From Ohtaekwangia sp. (GTDB lineage: Bacteria; Bacteroidota; Bacteroidia; Cytophagales; Cyclobacteriaceae): a stretch of 64,000 nt of DNA. Shown piece after piece: positions 45,188 through 53,654 of this stretch. The position numbers and the translations under genes were made by a program. Each line of letters starts with the position of its first letter. The first letter of the stretch is position 1. Location: assembly GCA_021155195.1 (NCBI GenBank), contig JAJNPV010000046.1, positions 186,001-250,000 on the forward strand. Direction: 5' to 3'. The notes under the pieces were generated by a model. That model was given only the letters and a program-made list of their open reading frames with translations. It ran no database searches and was not told where the DNA came from.

Positions 45188-45742
45188 GTGAGGATTTACC
45201 TCCTTTTACTTTTCATCCTTATTGGTTGTAGCAAAGAAACTACATACTTACCTGATCCCCATTCATATCCAATCAAGGATAAATTCTTTTCCGGAACGGT
45301 TCACTTTCAAAAGTTAACAAGTACACAGGGGTTTAAAGTGCTCTTGAAAGATTCTACTGACCATACGGTCGATCAAACCATATTCAGGCATGTCCCCTAT
45401 CAGCTTGATACTGCCGATGTAGACCGTGATGGCAGGACAGAAATACTTATTGGTTTGACAAAGTCAACGAGGTTTGACCCCCAAGAAAAAAAGAGACTCT
45501 TCATCTTGCGCATCGACAATGGGCAATTACGGCCGCTTTGGCTTGGGTCAAAAGTATGTCAGGAATTGGTTAATTTCAGAAGTCTTGATAACGGCATCGT
45601 TCAAACGATGGAAAGAACTTCAAAGGATACCTACGCCATAGGTGACTACTACTGGGAGAGCTTTGGTTTAACACTCAGAAACTATACACATAATGAAATC
45701 TCTTTTAATGAAGCGCTACAAATACTTAACCAGGCGAATTAG
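45188..45742 (+). CDS. lipoprotein with FG-GAP-like segment
   Basis: A 184-residue exported protein with a GTG start, signal peptide and lipobox IGC (Cys14). The segment QLDTADVDRDGRTEILIGLT resembles a calcium-binding FG-GAP/VCBS repeat, and later DNGQLRPLWLGSKV fits the same fold. It overlaps the DUF3160 gene by 50 bases, so the two are almost certainly expressed together. Confidence 0.75.
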   Translation: MRIYLLLLFILIGCSKETTYLPDPHSYPIKDKFFSGTVHFQKLTSTQGFKVLLKDSTDHTVDQTIFRHVPYQLDTADVDRDGRTEILIGLTKSTRFDPQEKKRLFILRIDNGQLRPLWLGSKVCQELVNFRSLDNGIVQTMERTSKDTYAIGDYYWESFGLTLRNYTHNEISFNEALQILNQAN

Positions 45743-48113
45743 TTTTTTACTACTCTGTGTATTGTCAATATGTTTGACGGATTGTTCTTCAAAGAAGAGT
45801 GATGAAAAGCCAGGTCAAGAAGCTTCTTCCCTACCCTATGAAGTCTCTGAGGACAAATCTTCCTTGGCGACTTATTATCAACTCGACCACATCAAGGAAT
45901 GGTATCCGCAAAGAATCGTTCCGCCTGTATTTGATTACTCTATTGATATTTCGAAGAAGTCAGTCGTAGAACTCTGGTTGTTGCGTAACGAAATATTTGC
46001 CCGAAACGGACACCTGTTTGAAGATGCTGTGCTAAGAGGATATTTTAATCAGTTTACATGGTACCAGCCTATTTTTGATGCGCCTGAATTCAAAGCTCAA
46101 CTCAATAACCAGGAACAAGAGTTTGTCAATAAAGTAATCGCACGCGAGAACGAATTAAAGAGTGAACGATACATAAAGTCTGGAAACTATAGCATGATCA
46201 GCATGGATCATGTATATAATCAAATGCAGTTTAAAGAAATTCCATCCGAGCTAACTCAGTCACTTTCAAAAAACAATTTTGCCATAGTTCCTGCTCAACA
46301 TCATCAATTATTCCACGTGTATGACGAAAACCATTACCAGTATATTCCCAACTTTATTACTACCGATATTTATCTGCAAGTATTACACAAGCATTTCAGT
46401 TCAATCCTGCAAAAAATTGAAGAAGACAAATTTATTCCACTCTTAACAGAACTCTTGAATAACACGCTTCAGCAGTCACTTGAGTTTGAAAAGAAAGCGA
46501 ACGATGCACAATTAAAAAAGGCTGCTCAATGGACCACCACCTATTTGGCAATTGGCTACACCCTTATTTCGGGCAACCCAAAACTTGTTTCTGATGAGCA
46601 ACAGCGTTTCTATACGGAAGAAACGGAAAGGATCATGAGTGCCAGCGGAACCGGATCTGAATTTCTGAAAAGCACCGTTCTGCAATATTCGCAGTTTAAA
46701 CCAAGAGGTAACTATACAAAAACACCGGAGCTTGAAAATTATTTTCGCTGCGTTAAATGGCTAAATACAGCCCCGATCTATATTAAGGATGATGAGCGCT
46801 TTTTGTCCGCTGTTTTACTGGCTGCCTATATCAAAAACTCAGCGCAGCAACTTCAATCTTTTAAAACATTTAATGAAGCCATGAAATTTATTGTGGGCGA
46901 TGAAGATAACGTATCGATTGCTCATCTTATTAATTTGATTCAACCTGAGGAAGCTAAAGACCCTGCCCTCCTGAATGATCCTACTAAATTAAGATCCTTA
47001 AGAGAAAAACTTGCTGCACTTGATGTGGATAAAATAAAACCCCAAGGAGGTGATAAAGCCACGAATGAAGAACTTTCCCAATCATCCATATTATTTACTG
47101 CCGGACGTTACACGTTTGATACAGAGATATTAAGTAAGCTCATTCATGTTTTGCAACCAAAGCCCCGCAGGCCATTCCCTAAAGGGCTGGATGTATTTGC
47201 CACCTTTGGAAACAAAGAGGCCGAGCGCATTCTCATCAATGAGTACAAAGAAGACAAGCAGTGGGATGGATATACCAACTCATTAACAAAACTAAAAAGT
47301 CAGTTTGAAGGATATAGCGACTGGGATAGGAACATTTATACTAAAACATTTGAAGCAATCAATTCTCTTAACAGTATAAATGACGAGTATCCGCTTTTCA
47401 TGAAAACACCCTCCTGGGAGCGAAAAAATCTTAGTACCTCATTGGCAGCGTGGACGGAACTGAAACACGATATGTTGCTTTATGCGGAACAACCTTATGC
47501 AGCCCAGGCGGGAGAAGGCGGTGGTCCCCCGCCCCCTCAACATATAAGTTATGTAGAACCCAATGTAGCCTTTTGGACAAAGGCGCTGGAACTTGTGGAC
47601 TTTCAGGAAAAGAAATTGACGCAGTTTAATTTACTGGGCGAAAACATTCAAAGAATAAATGCAGAGCTTAAGGAAATTGGAACCCTGCTACTAACGGTAA
47701 GTGAAAAAGAATTAGCGAATGAAATTATTACAGCAAAGGAATTTGAAAGTTTAGACTGGCTTGGCGGGCAAATTGAATACCTCACGTTTCGCATTTTTGA
47801 TTCTGATCATTTACCTGAAAAGGAACGATTGGTTGCTCTTGTTGCTGATGTATATCAATACAATGGCGAGTACCTGGAAGAAGCCGTGGGTATGGTGGAT
47901 GAGATTTATGTAATAACTGAAATTAACGGGAAACCCTACCTCACCAAAGGAGCTGTGTTCAGTTACTATGAATTTAACAATGGTCAACCTCTGTCCGATG
48001 AAGAATGGCAAAAGCAATTACTGGAAGGCAAGGACATTAAGCGCCCAACATGGTTAAATGGTATTACAGTTAAAACAAGTTCATTGGAGTCTAAGCCAGA
48101 GTATAGTTTTTAA
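45693..48113 (+). CDS. DUF3160 lipoprotein with N-terminal YARHG domain
   Basis: An 806-residue lipoprotein (lipobox LTDC, Cys31). The YARHG domain at about residues 88-150 contains VELWLLRNEIFARNGHLFED and FTWYQPIFDAPEFKA. The rest matches DUF3160 (PNFITTDIYLQVLHKHFSSI, YGEQ-like LLYAEQPYAAQAGEGGG, SYVEPNVAFWTKALEL, YQYNGEYLEEAVGMVDEIYV). The overlap with the upstream lipoprotein gene is unusually long (50 bases); an in-frame ATG at 45708 would shorten it. YARHG is an extracellular domain; DUF3160 has no known activity. Confidence 0.85.
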   Translation: MKSLLMKRYKYLTRRISFLLLCVLSICLTDCSSKKSDEKPGQEASSLPYEVSEDKSSLATYYQLDHIKEWYPQRIVPPVFDYSIDISKKSVVELWLLRNEIFARNGHLFEDAVLRGYFNQFTWYQPIFDAPEFKAQLNNQEQEFVNKVIARENELKSERYIKSGNYSMISMDHVYNQMQFKEIPSELTQSLSKNNFAIVPAQHHQLFHVYDENHYQYIPNFITTDIYLQVLHKHFSSILQKIEEDKFIPLLTELLNNTLQQSLEFEKKANDAQLKKAAQWTTTYLAIGYTLISGNPKLVSDEQQRFYTEETERIMSASGTGSEFLKSTVLQYSQFKPRGNYTKTPELENYFRCVKWLNTAPIYIKDDERFLSAVLLAAYIKNSAQQLQSFKTFNEAMKFIVGDEDNVSIAHLINLIQPEEAKDPALLNDPTKLRSLREKLAALDVDKIKPQGGDKATNEELSQSSILFTAGRYTFDTEILSKLIHVLQPKPRRPFPKGLDVFATFGNKEAERILINEYKEDKQWDGYTNSLTKLKSQFEGYSDWDRNIYTKTFEAINSLNSINDEYPLFMKTPSWERKNLSTSLAAWTELKHDMLLYAEQPYAAQAGEGGGPPPPQHISYVEPNVAFWTKALELVDFQEKKLTQFNLLGENIQRINAELKEIGTLLLTVSEKELANEIITAKEFESLDWLGGQIEYLTFRIFDSDHLPEKERLVALVADVYQYNGEYLEEAVGMVDEIYVITEINGKPYLTKGAVFSYYEFNNGQPLSDEEWQKQLLEGKDIKRPTWLNGITVKTSSLESKPEYSF

Positions 48114-48170
48114 AATACTTCTAATATCAGAAACCACTAAACAAGTAAACCTCTGGTAAAAAGACAACTC

Positions 48171-48242
48171 GTAAGATTGAAACAATAGTTGCTAGCGAGC
48201 AGATATAGGCTGGCAGGAACAGAGTGACTCTGCGGGGAATTA
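48171..48242 (+). repeat. direct repeat, left copy (flanks the FtsX fragment)
   Basis: Begins GTAAGATTGAAACAATAGTT, continues through GAGCAGATATAGGCTGGCAG and ends near GGGGAATTA. A diverged copy in the same orientation lies at 48970-49043, on the other side of the FtsX fragment. Confidence 0.6.
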
Positions 48243-48248
48243 CTCGTC

Positions 48249-48375
48249 TATATTATTTACCAACATGTCGTCCCTAACGGGACTCAAGTATAAAGACACC
48301 TTCCAGTCCCGTTAGGGATGAAATATTGGTAATAGACAACAGTATCCTTATAAAAATCCCTTTAGGGATGAAGTA
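48249..48375. repeat. large inverted repeat based on TCCCTAACGGGACT
   Basis: A perfect 14-bp stem, TCCCTAACGGGACT (48271-48284) with AGTCCCGTTAGGGA (48305-48318) around a 20-base loop, is extended by imperfect pairing of TCTAT...TTACCAA (from 48247) with TTGGTAATAGA (to about 48337). A third, partial unit, ATCCCTTTAGGGATGAAGTATT, follows at 48356. With the direct repeat and the FtsX fragment it accounts for the gap after 48113. Confidence 0.75.
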
Positions 48376-48484
48376 TTAATTCCTGCTAACAGAATGTATT
48401 GTTCTCTTACGCGTTCGTACCTAAAGTTTACGACTATAGTGAAGAACACCAACAAGGGCATGGGGGACCGTTTCAGATTTTCCG

Positions 48485-48925
48485 ATGCGGCACCGTTTTT
48501 TAGATGGCCAGTTTGAGCGGATGTACCGTACCGAAATAATGACAGCCACCCTTACCAATTGGTTTACTGCCTTAGCACTTACTATTTCTTCCATTGGTTT
48601 GTTCGGGCTTGCTATGTTTAACACACAAAGACGAACACGGGAAATCAGCATCCGAAAAATATTTGGAGCCACGTTGGGTCGGCTTGTATTAATGCTGTGT
48701 CGTGATTTTATAAAACTGGTGATGTATGCCGTCCTCATAGGCTTGCCCATCGCTTTCTATTTGATGCAAGACTACCTCACCCGGTTTCCTTACCGAACGG
48801 AGTTGAGCCTTTGGATGTTCTTAATTCCTTCAGTCGCCATGCTTATGCTTTCTATCAGTGTAATTTCTGTGCAGTCCATTAAGACGGCATTGACCAACCC
48901 CATTGATGTGATGCGGGATGAATAG
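48485..48925 (+). pseudogene. C-terminal fragment of an FtsX/MacB-like ABC transporter permease
   Basis: The 146-codon frame is only the end of a permease that is normally about 780-800 residues. It begins within the RFLDGQFERMYRTE segment that precedes the last FtsX domain and includes IGLFGLAMFNTQRRTREISIRKIFGA and the closing NPIDVMRDE. Three transmembrane segments remain. Upstream in frame there is a TGA at 48440-48442 after only a few residues, and the N-terminal half and periplasmic core are missing. Repeats flank it on both sides. Confidence 0.85.
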
Positions 48926-48969
48926 CGCTAAAAGTTAATAGCACCCTATTCAAACTTCCAAAACTTCCG

Positions 48970-49043
48970 GTAAGATTGAAATAATATTGGCAAGTAAGCA
49001 GATAAGCCGACAGAGACCGAGGCGGTGGCTTTGTTGGGGATTT
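48970..49043 (+). repeat. direct repeat, right copy
   Basis: Begins GTAAGATTGAAATAATATTG, contains AAGCAGATAAGCCGACAGAG and ends near GGGGATTTA. It is a diverged partner of 48171-48242 and includes the 20-base sequence shared with 45071-45090. Confidence 0.6.
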
Positions 49044-49059
49044 AGCAGTAGTAGAAAAA

Positions 49060-50970
49060 TTATGAAATCAAATCACCATTATGATTTCCCTCCACAGGAG
49101 CAATAGCCTCTTTAGGAATTAGAGCATTTCCATTCCTATACTCTTCGACTAAATGAAAATGTTCCAATAATGGGTTTTCCCAATATTGACTAGACGCATG
49201 CTCAAGCAGAATCATTTGAAATGAATTCTTCTGTTCTTTGATAATATTGTCAATAAATTTATTTAGAAGCGCAAATGCATCCTTAATGGTCTCCCGATCA
49301 TCATCATCCGAAACTTCACCTGTTGCTGAATTCAAAGTTGATTTTTCCAAATACGGCTGACTTGGTTGATCCAACAATAAAAACTGAGGTACATAAGGCT
49401 GTTTCTGTGCAATAAAATGTTCATGAAGTCCGAAGAAAAGACACAGATGCAAAAACATATAATTGGATTTGCTTCCAATATTCGATGCCGATAGTATTTC
49501 TTTCGGATCCCTCAGCTTTAATATTTTTGTCGCTTCATCAAAATATACTTTGTATGATTGGTAAACGCCCATAGAGTGAGTCGAATCAAAATATTTCTGA
49601 ATCACAAGTTCCAAAACGCCAAGAATATTCCGCCTTTTCTCATTGGTATCCTTTAATATTACTTGTAACTCCTCAATTTGAGCCTCTAGTAAATCTCTCC
49701 TTGGCAACTCCTCTAAAATATTCCATTTATCATGATAGAAAGCTAATTGAGACTTCAACTCCCCAATAAAAATGAATTTGCCTACTTCGTCAGTAAAGTC
49801 TCTTGTATTCGTTGGGAGTCCATTAAGCGATTTCTCAATGTTGGCCAACTCTCTTTTAAGTTCTGCAATTTCGGTCCGTACATTCGTTGATATTGTTTTT
49901 TTATTGGTTATCTCTTTTCTAATTTTTATCAATGATTCCTCGATAGAACTAAGAAAACTTTTTACCTCCAAAGTGGGGATTAGTTCGCTAAAATTCGCTT
50001 TTAAATATTCGATAGGCAGAAGGCTATCATAGTCGCGCTTAAGATTTTCCCGATAAGTATTATATTCAATATCAAAATGTTCAAGATTTCTTACTTTCCT
50101 CCAGATTGTTCGTTTGCGCTTATTCAAATCCTCTACCTGCTTTAGATTATTTGAATAAGTAGCAGGTCGGAATTGAGTGATAAGCGATGAAAGTCTTTTA
50201 TAAGCTTCCTCAGGAAGCATCAAGCTCCTTTCTATCAGATCATACTCTTGAGCTTTGATTAATAACTCAATGATTTTCTCATTGAAAAGTCTTTCCTCTT
50301 TTTGAACTAATTTCTCTTTCTTTTCTATTTTATCAATTTCCGCTTCGAGGGCTACAATCTTTTCTTTTACCAGAATGTTACTTGCGTCATCAACTCCCAG
50401 AGCCAAAAAGAAAATTCTGTTTAATGCCTCTCTGTATTTCTCGCTATCGTACAATTCATAATCAAAAAAAACATTAGTATGCGCAATTGTATCTTCAGAA
50501 AGGGTATTAAAAAGTAAAAAATACCTAAATGAAATTTTAGACCCGGCAGCGATTTTTTTTCCTCCATATGGAACTACTAAATTTTCGTCAATGGAAAACT
50601 CAGCTTCAATAATGCTTTTTAGCTTATCAATCCCAATGTTGGCAGTAGGTGACTCAGGTATCTCGCCATTGCTCGAAAAGTATACATCCTTAGAGACTGT
50701 GTTCCCCACTGGGGCTCTTCTTACTATTACAAAGTGTTTATCATTGATAGAAAAAGTGAGCCCATACCAGGAAACGCTATCGTTGATTATTTTTTGGACA
50801 ACTCGCACCCTGCTTGACAAAAGGCAATAGTCTATAATGGACAAAGTGCTGGACTTTCCCGTACTTTTTTCGCCAGTGATTACATTTATCTTGTTGGGTA
50901 AGAATGTCAATATTCTCGGTTTATGTCCATTATTAAACCAAAGTCTAATCTCGGTGATGTAAAACTTCAT
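49060..50970 (-). CDS. ABC-3C system SMC-like ATPase (DUF3732)
   Basis: A 636-residue ATPase of the DUF3732 family. The Walker A motif GEKSTGKS is at residues 33-40, early as in SMC/RecF-like proteins. A long coiled coil (about 200-470) is interrupted by a hinge-like stretch. The C-terminal lobe has the signature-like segment SASNIGSKSNYMFLHLC and a Walker B LLLDQPSQPY in which Gln replaces the usual catalytic Glu, a feature of this family. In ABC-three-component conflict systems this protein works with a middle component and a nuclease or other effector. Its ATG overlaps the stop of the middle component gene (ATGA). Confidence 0.88.
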   Translation of the reverse strand: MKFYITEIRLWFNNGHKPRILTFLPNKINVITGEKSTGKSSTLSIIDYCLLSSRVRVVQKIINDSVSWYGLTFSINDKHFVIVRRAPVGNTVSKDVYFSSNGEIPESPTANIGIDKLKSIIEAEFSIDENLVVPYGGKKIAAGSKISFRYFLLFNTLSEDTIAHTNVFFDYELYDSEKYREALNRIFFLALGVDDASNILVKEKIVALEAEIDKIEKKEKLVQKEERLFNEKIIELLIKAQEYDLIERSLMLPEEAYKRLSSLITQFRPATYSNNLKQVEDLNKRKRTIWRKVRNLEHFDIEYNTYRENLKRDYDSLLPIEYLKANFSELIPTLEVKSFLSSIEESLIKIRKEITNKKTISTNVRTEIAELKRELANIEKSLNGLPTNTRDFTDEVGKFIFIGELKSQLAFYHDKWNILEELPRRDLLEAQIEELQVILKDTNEKRRNILGVLELVIQKYFDSTHSMGVYQSYKVYFDEATKILKLRDPKEILSASNIGSKSNYMFLHLCLFFGLHEHFIAQKQPYVPQFLLLDQPSQPYLEKSTLNSATGEVSDDDDRETIKDAFALLNKFIDNIIKEQKNSFQMILLEHASSQYWENPLLEHFHLVEEYRNGNALIPKEAIAPVEGNHNGDLIS

Positions 50971-51432
50971 AGCGCTATTCTTAACTTTAAATAAAACGAA
51001 TTCACTTTTTCCACTTTCATTAAATCACTTAGAAATTCATTTGCCTTAAAAATATCTTGAATCCGACTGCCAAGATTTTTACCGGTTAAAGATTTTAGTT
51101 CAGGACCGGCATTGTTAAATGAAATATTGTGCCTGTCAATATTTATTAAGCCGATTTCTCGAAGAATTGTAATTGAGTTTATTGTTAGCGGTAGGTAGTC
51201 TTCAAATCGTGAATTAAAATTGATGATACAGTCAACGTTCTTAATGATAAATTCTTCCAAGCTTCGCTTATGTGATCTGTTTTTTTAACTGTCTTACGGT
51301 TGGCTCGTGAAGCACAAAGGGAAGAACTAAAAGTAGCTTAGGTATTTCAATTGATCGATGAACGCTCATGAAATGTGCAATGGCAACTGCACTCAGTGCC
51401 TCATTGTTGTGTATGTAGGAAAAGTTTTTCAA
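50967..51432 (-). pseudogene. ABC-3C middle component, frameshifted at an A7 run
   Basis: Two abutting frames together make one protein of about 155 residues. The first, from a TTG at 51432 just after the effector stop, encodes NFSYIHNNEALSAVAIAHF and LLLVLPFVLHEPTVRQLKK, the hallmark N-terminal half of ABC-3C middle components, then hits TAA at 51268-51270. The second (RSHKRSLEEFIIKNVDCI onward, through LPLTINSITILREIGLINID) continues to 50967. The switch falls at an A7 run (T7 at 51280-51286 on the + strand); removing one A restores the frame. An ATG at 51507 is in the first frame but lies deep inside the effector gene. Confidence 0.75.
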
Positions 51433-51433
51433 A

Positions 51434-52657
51434 TCATTTATACCGTTTTTCCCATTCAAAATGCCACCCAATACTCTTCTCTTCAGTAAGCAAATAGAAT
51501 TGGCCATTACTCAATTCCGTGTCCAGTTGCGTATCATCTATAGTGAGAATTTGCTTACGCATTTCGTCTAAACATTCAAGTGCCTTTCTTTTAATCTCCT
51601 CCTCCATATCTGCTATACTCGTCCCATTGCTAAATTTTTCAACAACTTCCCTATATGAGCTTCTAAATGAATTGGTCCAAATCAATATAGTGTTTTTATT
51701 GAATCTGCTTTTTGTCGAAGGTAATAGACCATCTGCCGCTTCCCATTCTTTTAAATTATTGTATAACTTTAACAGATGAGTTGTCAGCTCAATCATTCTT
51801 TCTTTCTCACTTGGCAGTAAATCTCCAATGTCAATTAGTTGTTTCACAAATATTTGTTTGCTTGGGTCCTCAGGAATGGTAATGTGAACTTCGCGTATTG
51901 GTAACTTTGTGCTTAAACCAGCCTTAAAGCAATTTTTAAACTTTTTATTAAATTCATCAAAACTTATCGTAATGGATTCTCCTTTTTTTACTTTTAAATA
52001 GTTATGATCTCGCAGTGCAGAATGTAGGGAGTCATATACATCATTTATTTTCTCAGATATATGAATCTTCTCAAGCAATCTTGTTTTTATTCTGTCAATC
52101 AGATTGTCTTCTCTTAAGTCAAACTGGAGATTTCCAATAAATATTTGAAGGATCGTCTTCGGCACCTTTAAGAATGCCTTCATATAGCCCTTAATTGCTA
52201 AATCTGAAGTTTTATCTAAAAGCGACTTAACGTAGATCATGAAGTCCTCTATGGAATTATCACCTACCTGGGTCTTTACTACCTTAGCTATGAAAGGATT
52301 GCTGGCGTTGCTCTTGTTTGTAATAAGCTGGAACCTGCTTTTTTGAACAAAGGCTTTCTTATCACTCTCCGAATTTATTGCGTTCGCCCAAATGGAAAGG
52401 GTCTTCCAGAGGTCTACATCACGTTCGGTTAAATTAATTATTTCGCCATCAGCCCTAGATTGAACTGAATGCTTAGTTTGAATAAAGAGTGTTCGTCCGT
52501 CTGCAAATTCAACGTGTACATCGTCCTTCACTTCAAGGCCAATCGATTCTTCATGGCGCAATTCCAAAATGAGATAAAAGAAATAATAAAACTGATAATC
52601 AAAACCAATCGAAGTATCGGCAGCGGTAGTGTCAGTTTTGGTAATGGTTTTTGCCAT
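51434..52657 (-). CDS. ABC-3C effector with Cap4-like (DUF4297) nuclease domain
   Basis: A 407-residue protein with an N-terminal restriction-endonuclease-like domain: GFDYQ (18-22), Glu42 in LEVKDDVHVEF (Asp45/46) and QTK (60-62), fitting the E-D-QxK active site of Cap4/DUF4297 dsDNA nucleases. The following residues (about 80-407) are helical and match the C-terminal domains found in ABC-3C effectors. It is the first gene of the three-gene operon. In such systems the ATPase and middle component are thought to restrain or license the effector. Domain assignment is by motif reading, not by a search. Confidence 0.75.
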   Translation of the reverse strand: MAKTITKTDTTAADTSIGFDYQFYYFFYLILELRHEESIGLEVKDDVHVEFADGRTLFIQTKHSVQSRADGEIINLTERDVDLWKTLSIWANAINSESDKKAFVQKSRFQLITNKSNASNPFIAKVVKTQVGDNSIEDFMIYVKSLLDKTSDLAIKGYMKAFLKVPKTILQIFIGNLQFDLREDNLIDRIKTRLLEKIHISEKINDVYDSLHSALRDHNYLKVKKGESITISFDEFNKKFKNCFKAGLSTKLPIREVHITIPEDPSKQIFVKQLIDIGDLLPSEKERMIELTTHLLKLYNNLKEWEAADGLLPSTKSRFNKNTILIWTNSFRSSYREVVEKFSNGTSIADMEEEIKRKALECLDEMRKQILTIDDTQLDTELSNGQFYLLTEEKSIGWHFEWEKRYK

Positions 52658-52776
52658 TATTAAATTTGAGAAATTAAAGACTAGTCAAACTTGCTTTAAA
52701 GCAATAGAGTTGAGTTAGAAATTGAATTTCTTCATAAGGTAAAGATTTCTATTATTTATCCAAATAGTTTCTCCCC

Positions 52777-52806
52777 CTCAGCGTCACCCGCCTCGGGCAC
52801 GCTGAG
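52777..52806. repeat. REP hairpin, downstream of the intact RAYT
   Basis: CTCAGCGT (52777-52784) pairs with ACGCTGAG (52799-52806), with an inner CCCG/CGGG stem and the tip CCCGCCTCGGG. A near-identical core, inverted, lies on the other side of the RAYT gene at 53433-53464. Confidence 0.75.
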
Positions 52807-52875
52807 CCTTACTAAACACTAATATCTTTATAGTGAAAAACAGAAAAGTGCCCTTGCTCTCCGAGCTCATAAAAG

Positions 52876-53376
52876 CTAGCGCTTGAATGTTGATATTTCG
52901 TAAAATCCTCGGCCAACATCCACTTCCCACGCGGGGTTATGATGAATGTACGTTAATTTTTGTTCAATTATTTTTTCATTATAGCACTTCCGCGCATCAA
53001 AAGAAAGCCGAAACACTTGATGGCGTTTACCCTTTTTTATTTCTTCGGGTGCTACGCCTTCATGAAGTACTCCTAGAAGATCATCTTTACCTTGTCGCTT
53101 AAGGTGGTTAACAATATCATAAGCCATAAACCGCTTGCCTTCACCAACCAAGTTACTTAACGGCTTTTCGACCTTTGTGGGATACAACAACACATGCAGA
53201 TGGTTGGGCATAATCACGTACCCTAAAACGTAACACGCGTCATTCTTTAAGTGGTTGAACCATCGATAAACTGAAGCGTAACAGTCGGCCTCCTGAAAGA
53301 GGTTAAGCCATTTAAAACATGTTATTGTGCAGAAGTATACTTCACCTGGGTCCCGATTTCCATCATGTAGCGACAT
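52876..53376 (-). CDS. REP-associated tyrosine transposase (RAYT, IS200-like), intact
   Basis: A 166-residue Y1 single-strand transposase. The HUH motif is in VIMPNHLHVLL (about residues 56-66), the N-terminus has the family phrase YFCTITCFKW, and the catalytic Tyr lies in EQKLTYIHHNPAWEVDVG. The gene has no terminal repeats of its own but is flanked by inverted REP hairpins, the classic RAYT arrangement. It is on the same strand as the ABC-3C operon but separated from it by 218 bases. Confidence 0.9.
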   Translation of the reverse strand: MSLHDGNRDPGEVYFCTITCFKWLNLFQEADCYASVYRWFNHLKNDACYVLGYVIMPNHLHVLLYPTKVEKPLSNLVGEGKRFMAYDIVNHLKRQGKDDLLGVLHEGVAPEEIKKGKRHQVFRLSFDARKCYNEKIIEQKLTYIHHNPAWEVDVGRGFYEISTFKR

Positions 53377-53432
53377 GCGATATTAAAAGTAGCGTCCCGG
53401 GCTGGAAGAAGCAAAAAGTCTTGAATCATCAA

Positions 53433-53464
53433 CATCAACGTCCCCGAGACGGGTGACGTTGATG
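53433..53464. repeat. REP hairpin, upstream of the intact RAYT
   Basis: A perfect 10-bp stem, CATCAACGTC (53433-53442) with GACGTTGATG (53455-53464), around CCCGAGACGGGT. The reverse complement of its core matches the 52777-52806 hairpin core at 17 of 20 positions. Confidence 0.8.
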
Positions 53465-53499
53465 GGGTTTACGAAATCAAACTTATCTTCTTAGGTTGG

Positions 53500-53577
53500 A
53501 ATATCAGTTATCAGATCGATTAGAAATCGATGTTATTGTAGGTTCGACAATCGCTTTGCTAACTTGTCGAACAGCAA
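53500..53577 (+). repeat. dispersed palindrome GTTCGACAA/TTGTCGAAC, copy 1
   Basis: GTTCGACAA (53542-53550) pairs with TTGTCGAAC (53564-53572); the loop is TCGCTTTGCTAAC. It is preceded by ATCGATTAGAAATCGAT, a second small palindrome. The same two-hairpin order recurs at 54754-54823. Confidence 0.85.
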
Positions 53578-53654
53578 AGACTCTGAAATAGAAAATGCCC
53601 TTTTTGTTCTTGTTGGTCGCTGACCAACAAGTTCCGAATTATTCACGCTTACTG

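Noticed and set aside
51280..51286. Standard -1 programmed frameshift at the A7 run
   Set aside because: A -1 shift leads to the wrong frame; only a +1 shift or one-base deletion joins the two halves, so a classical slippery-site explanation does not work.
51268..51507. Separate 79-residue protein starting at the ATG at 51507
   Set aside because: The first 25 codons lie within the effector gene and the remainder is the N-terminal half of the split middle component; a TTG at 51432 fits better.
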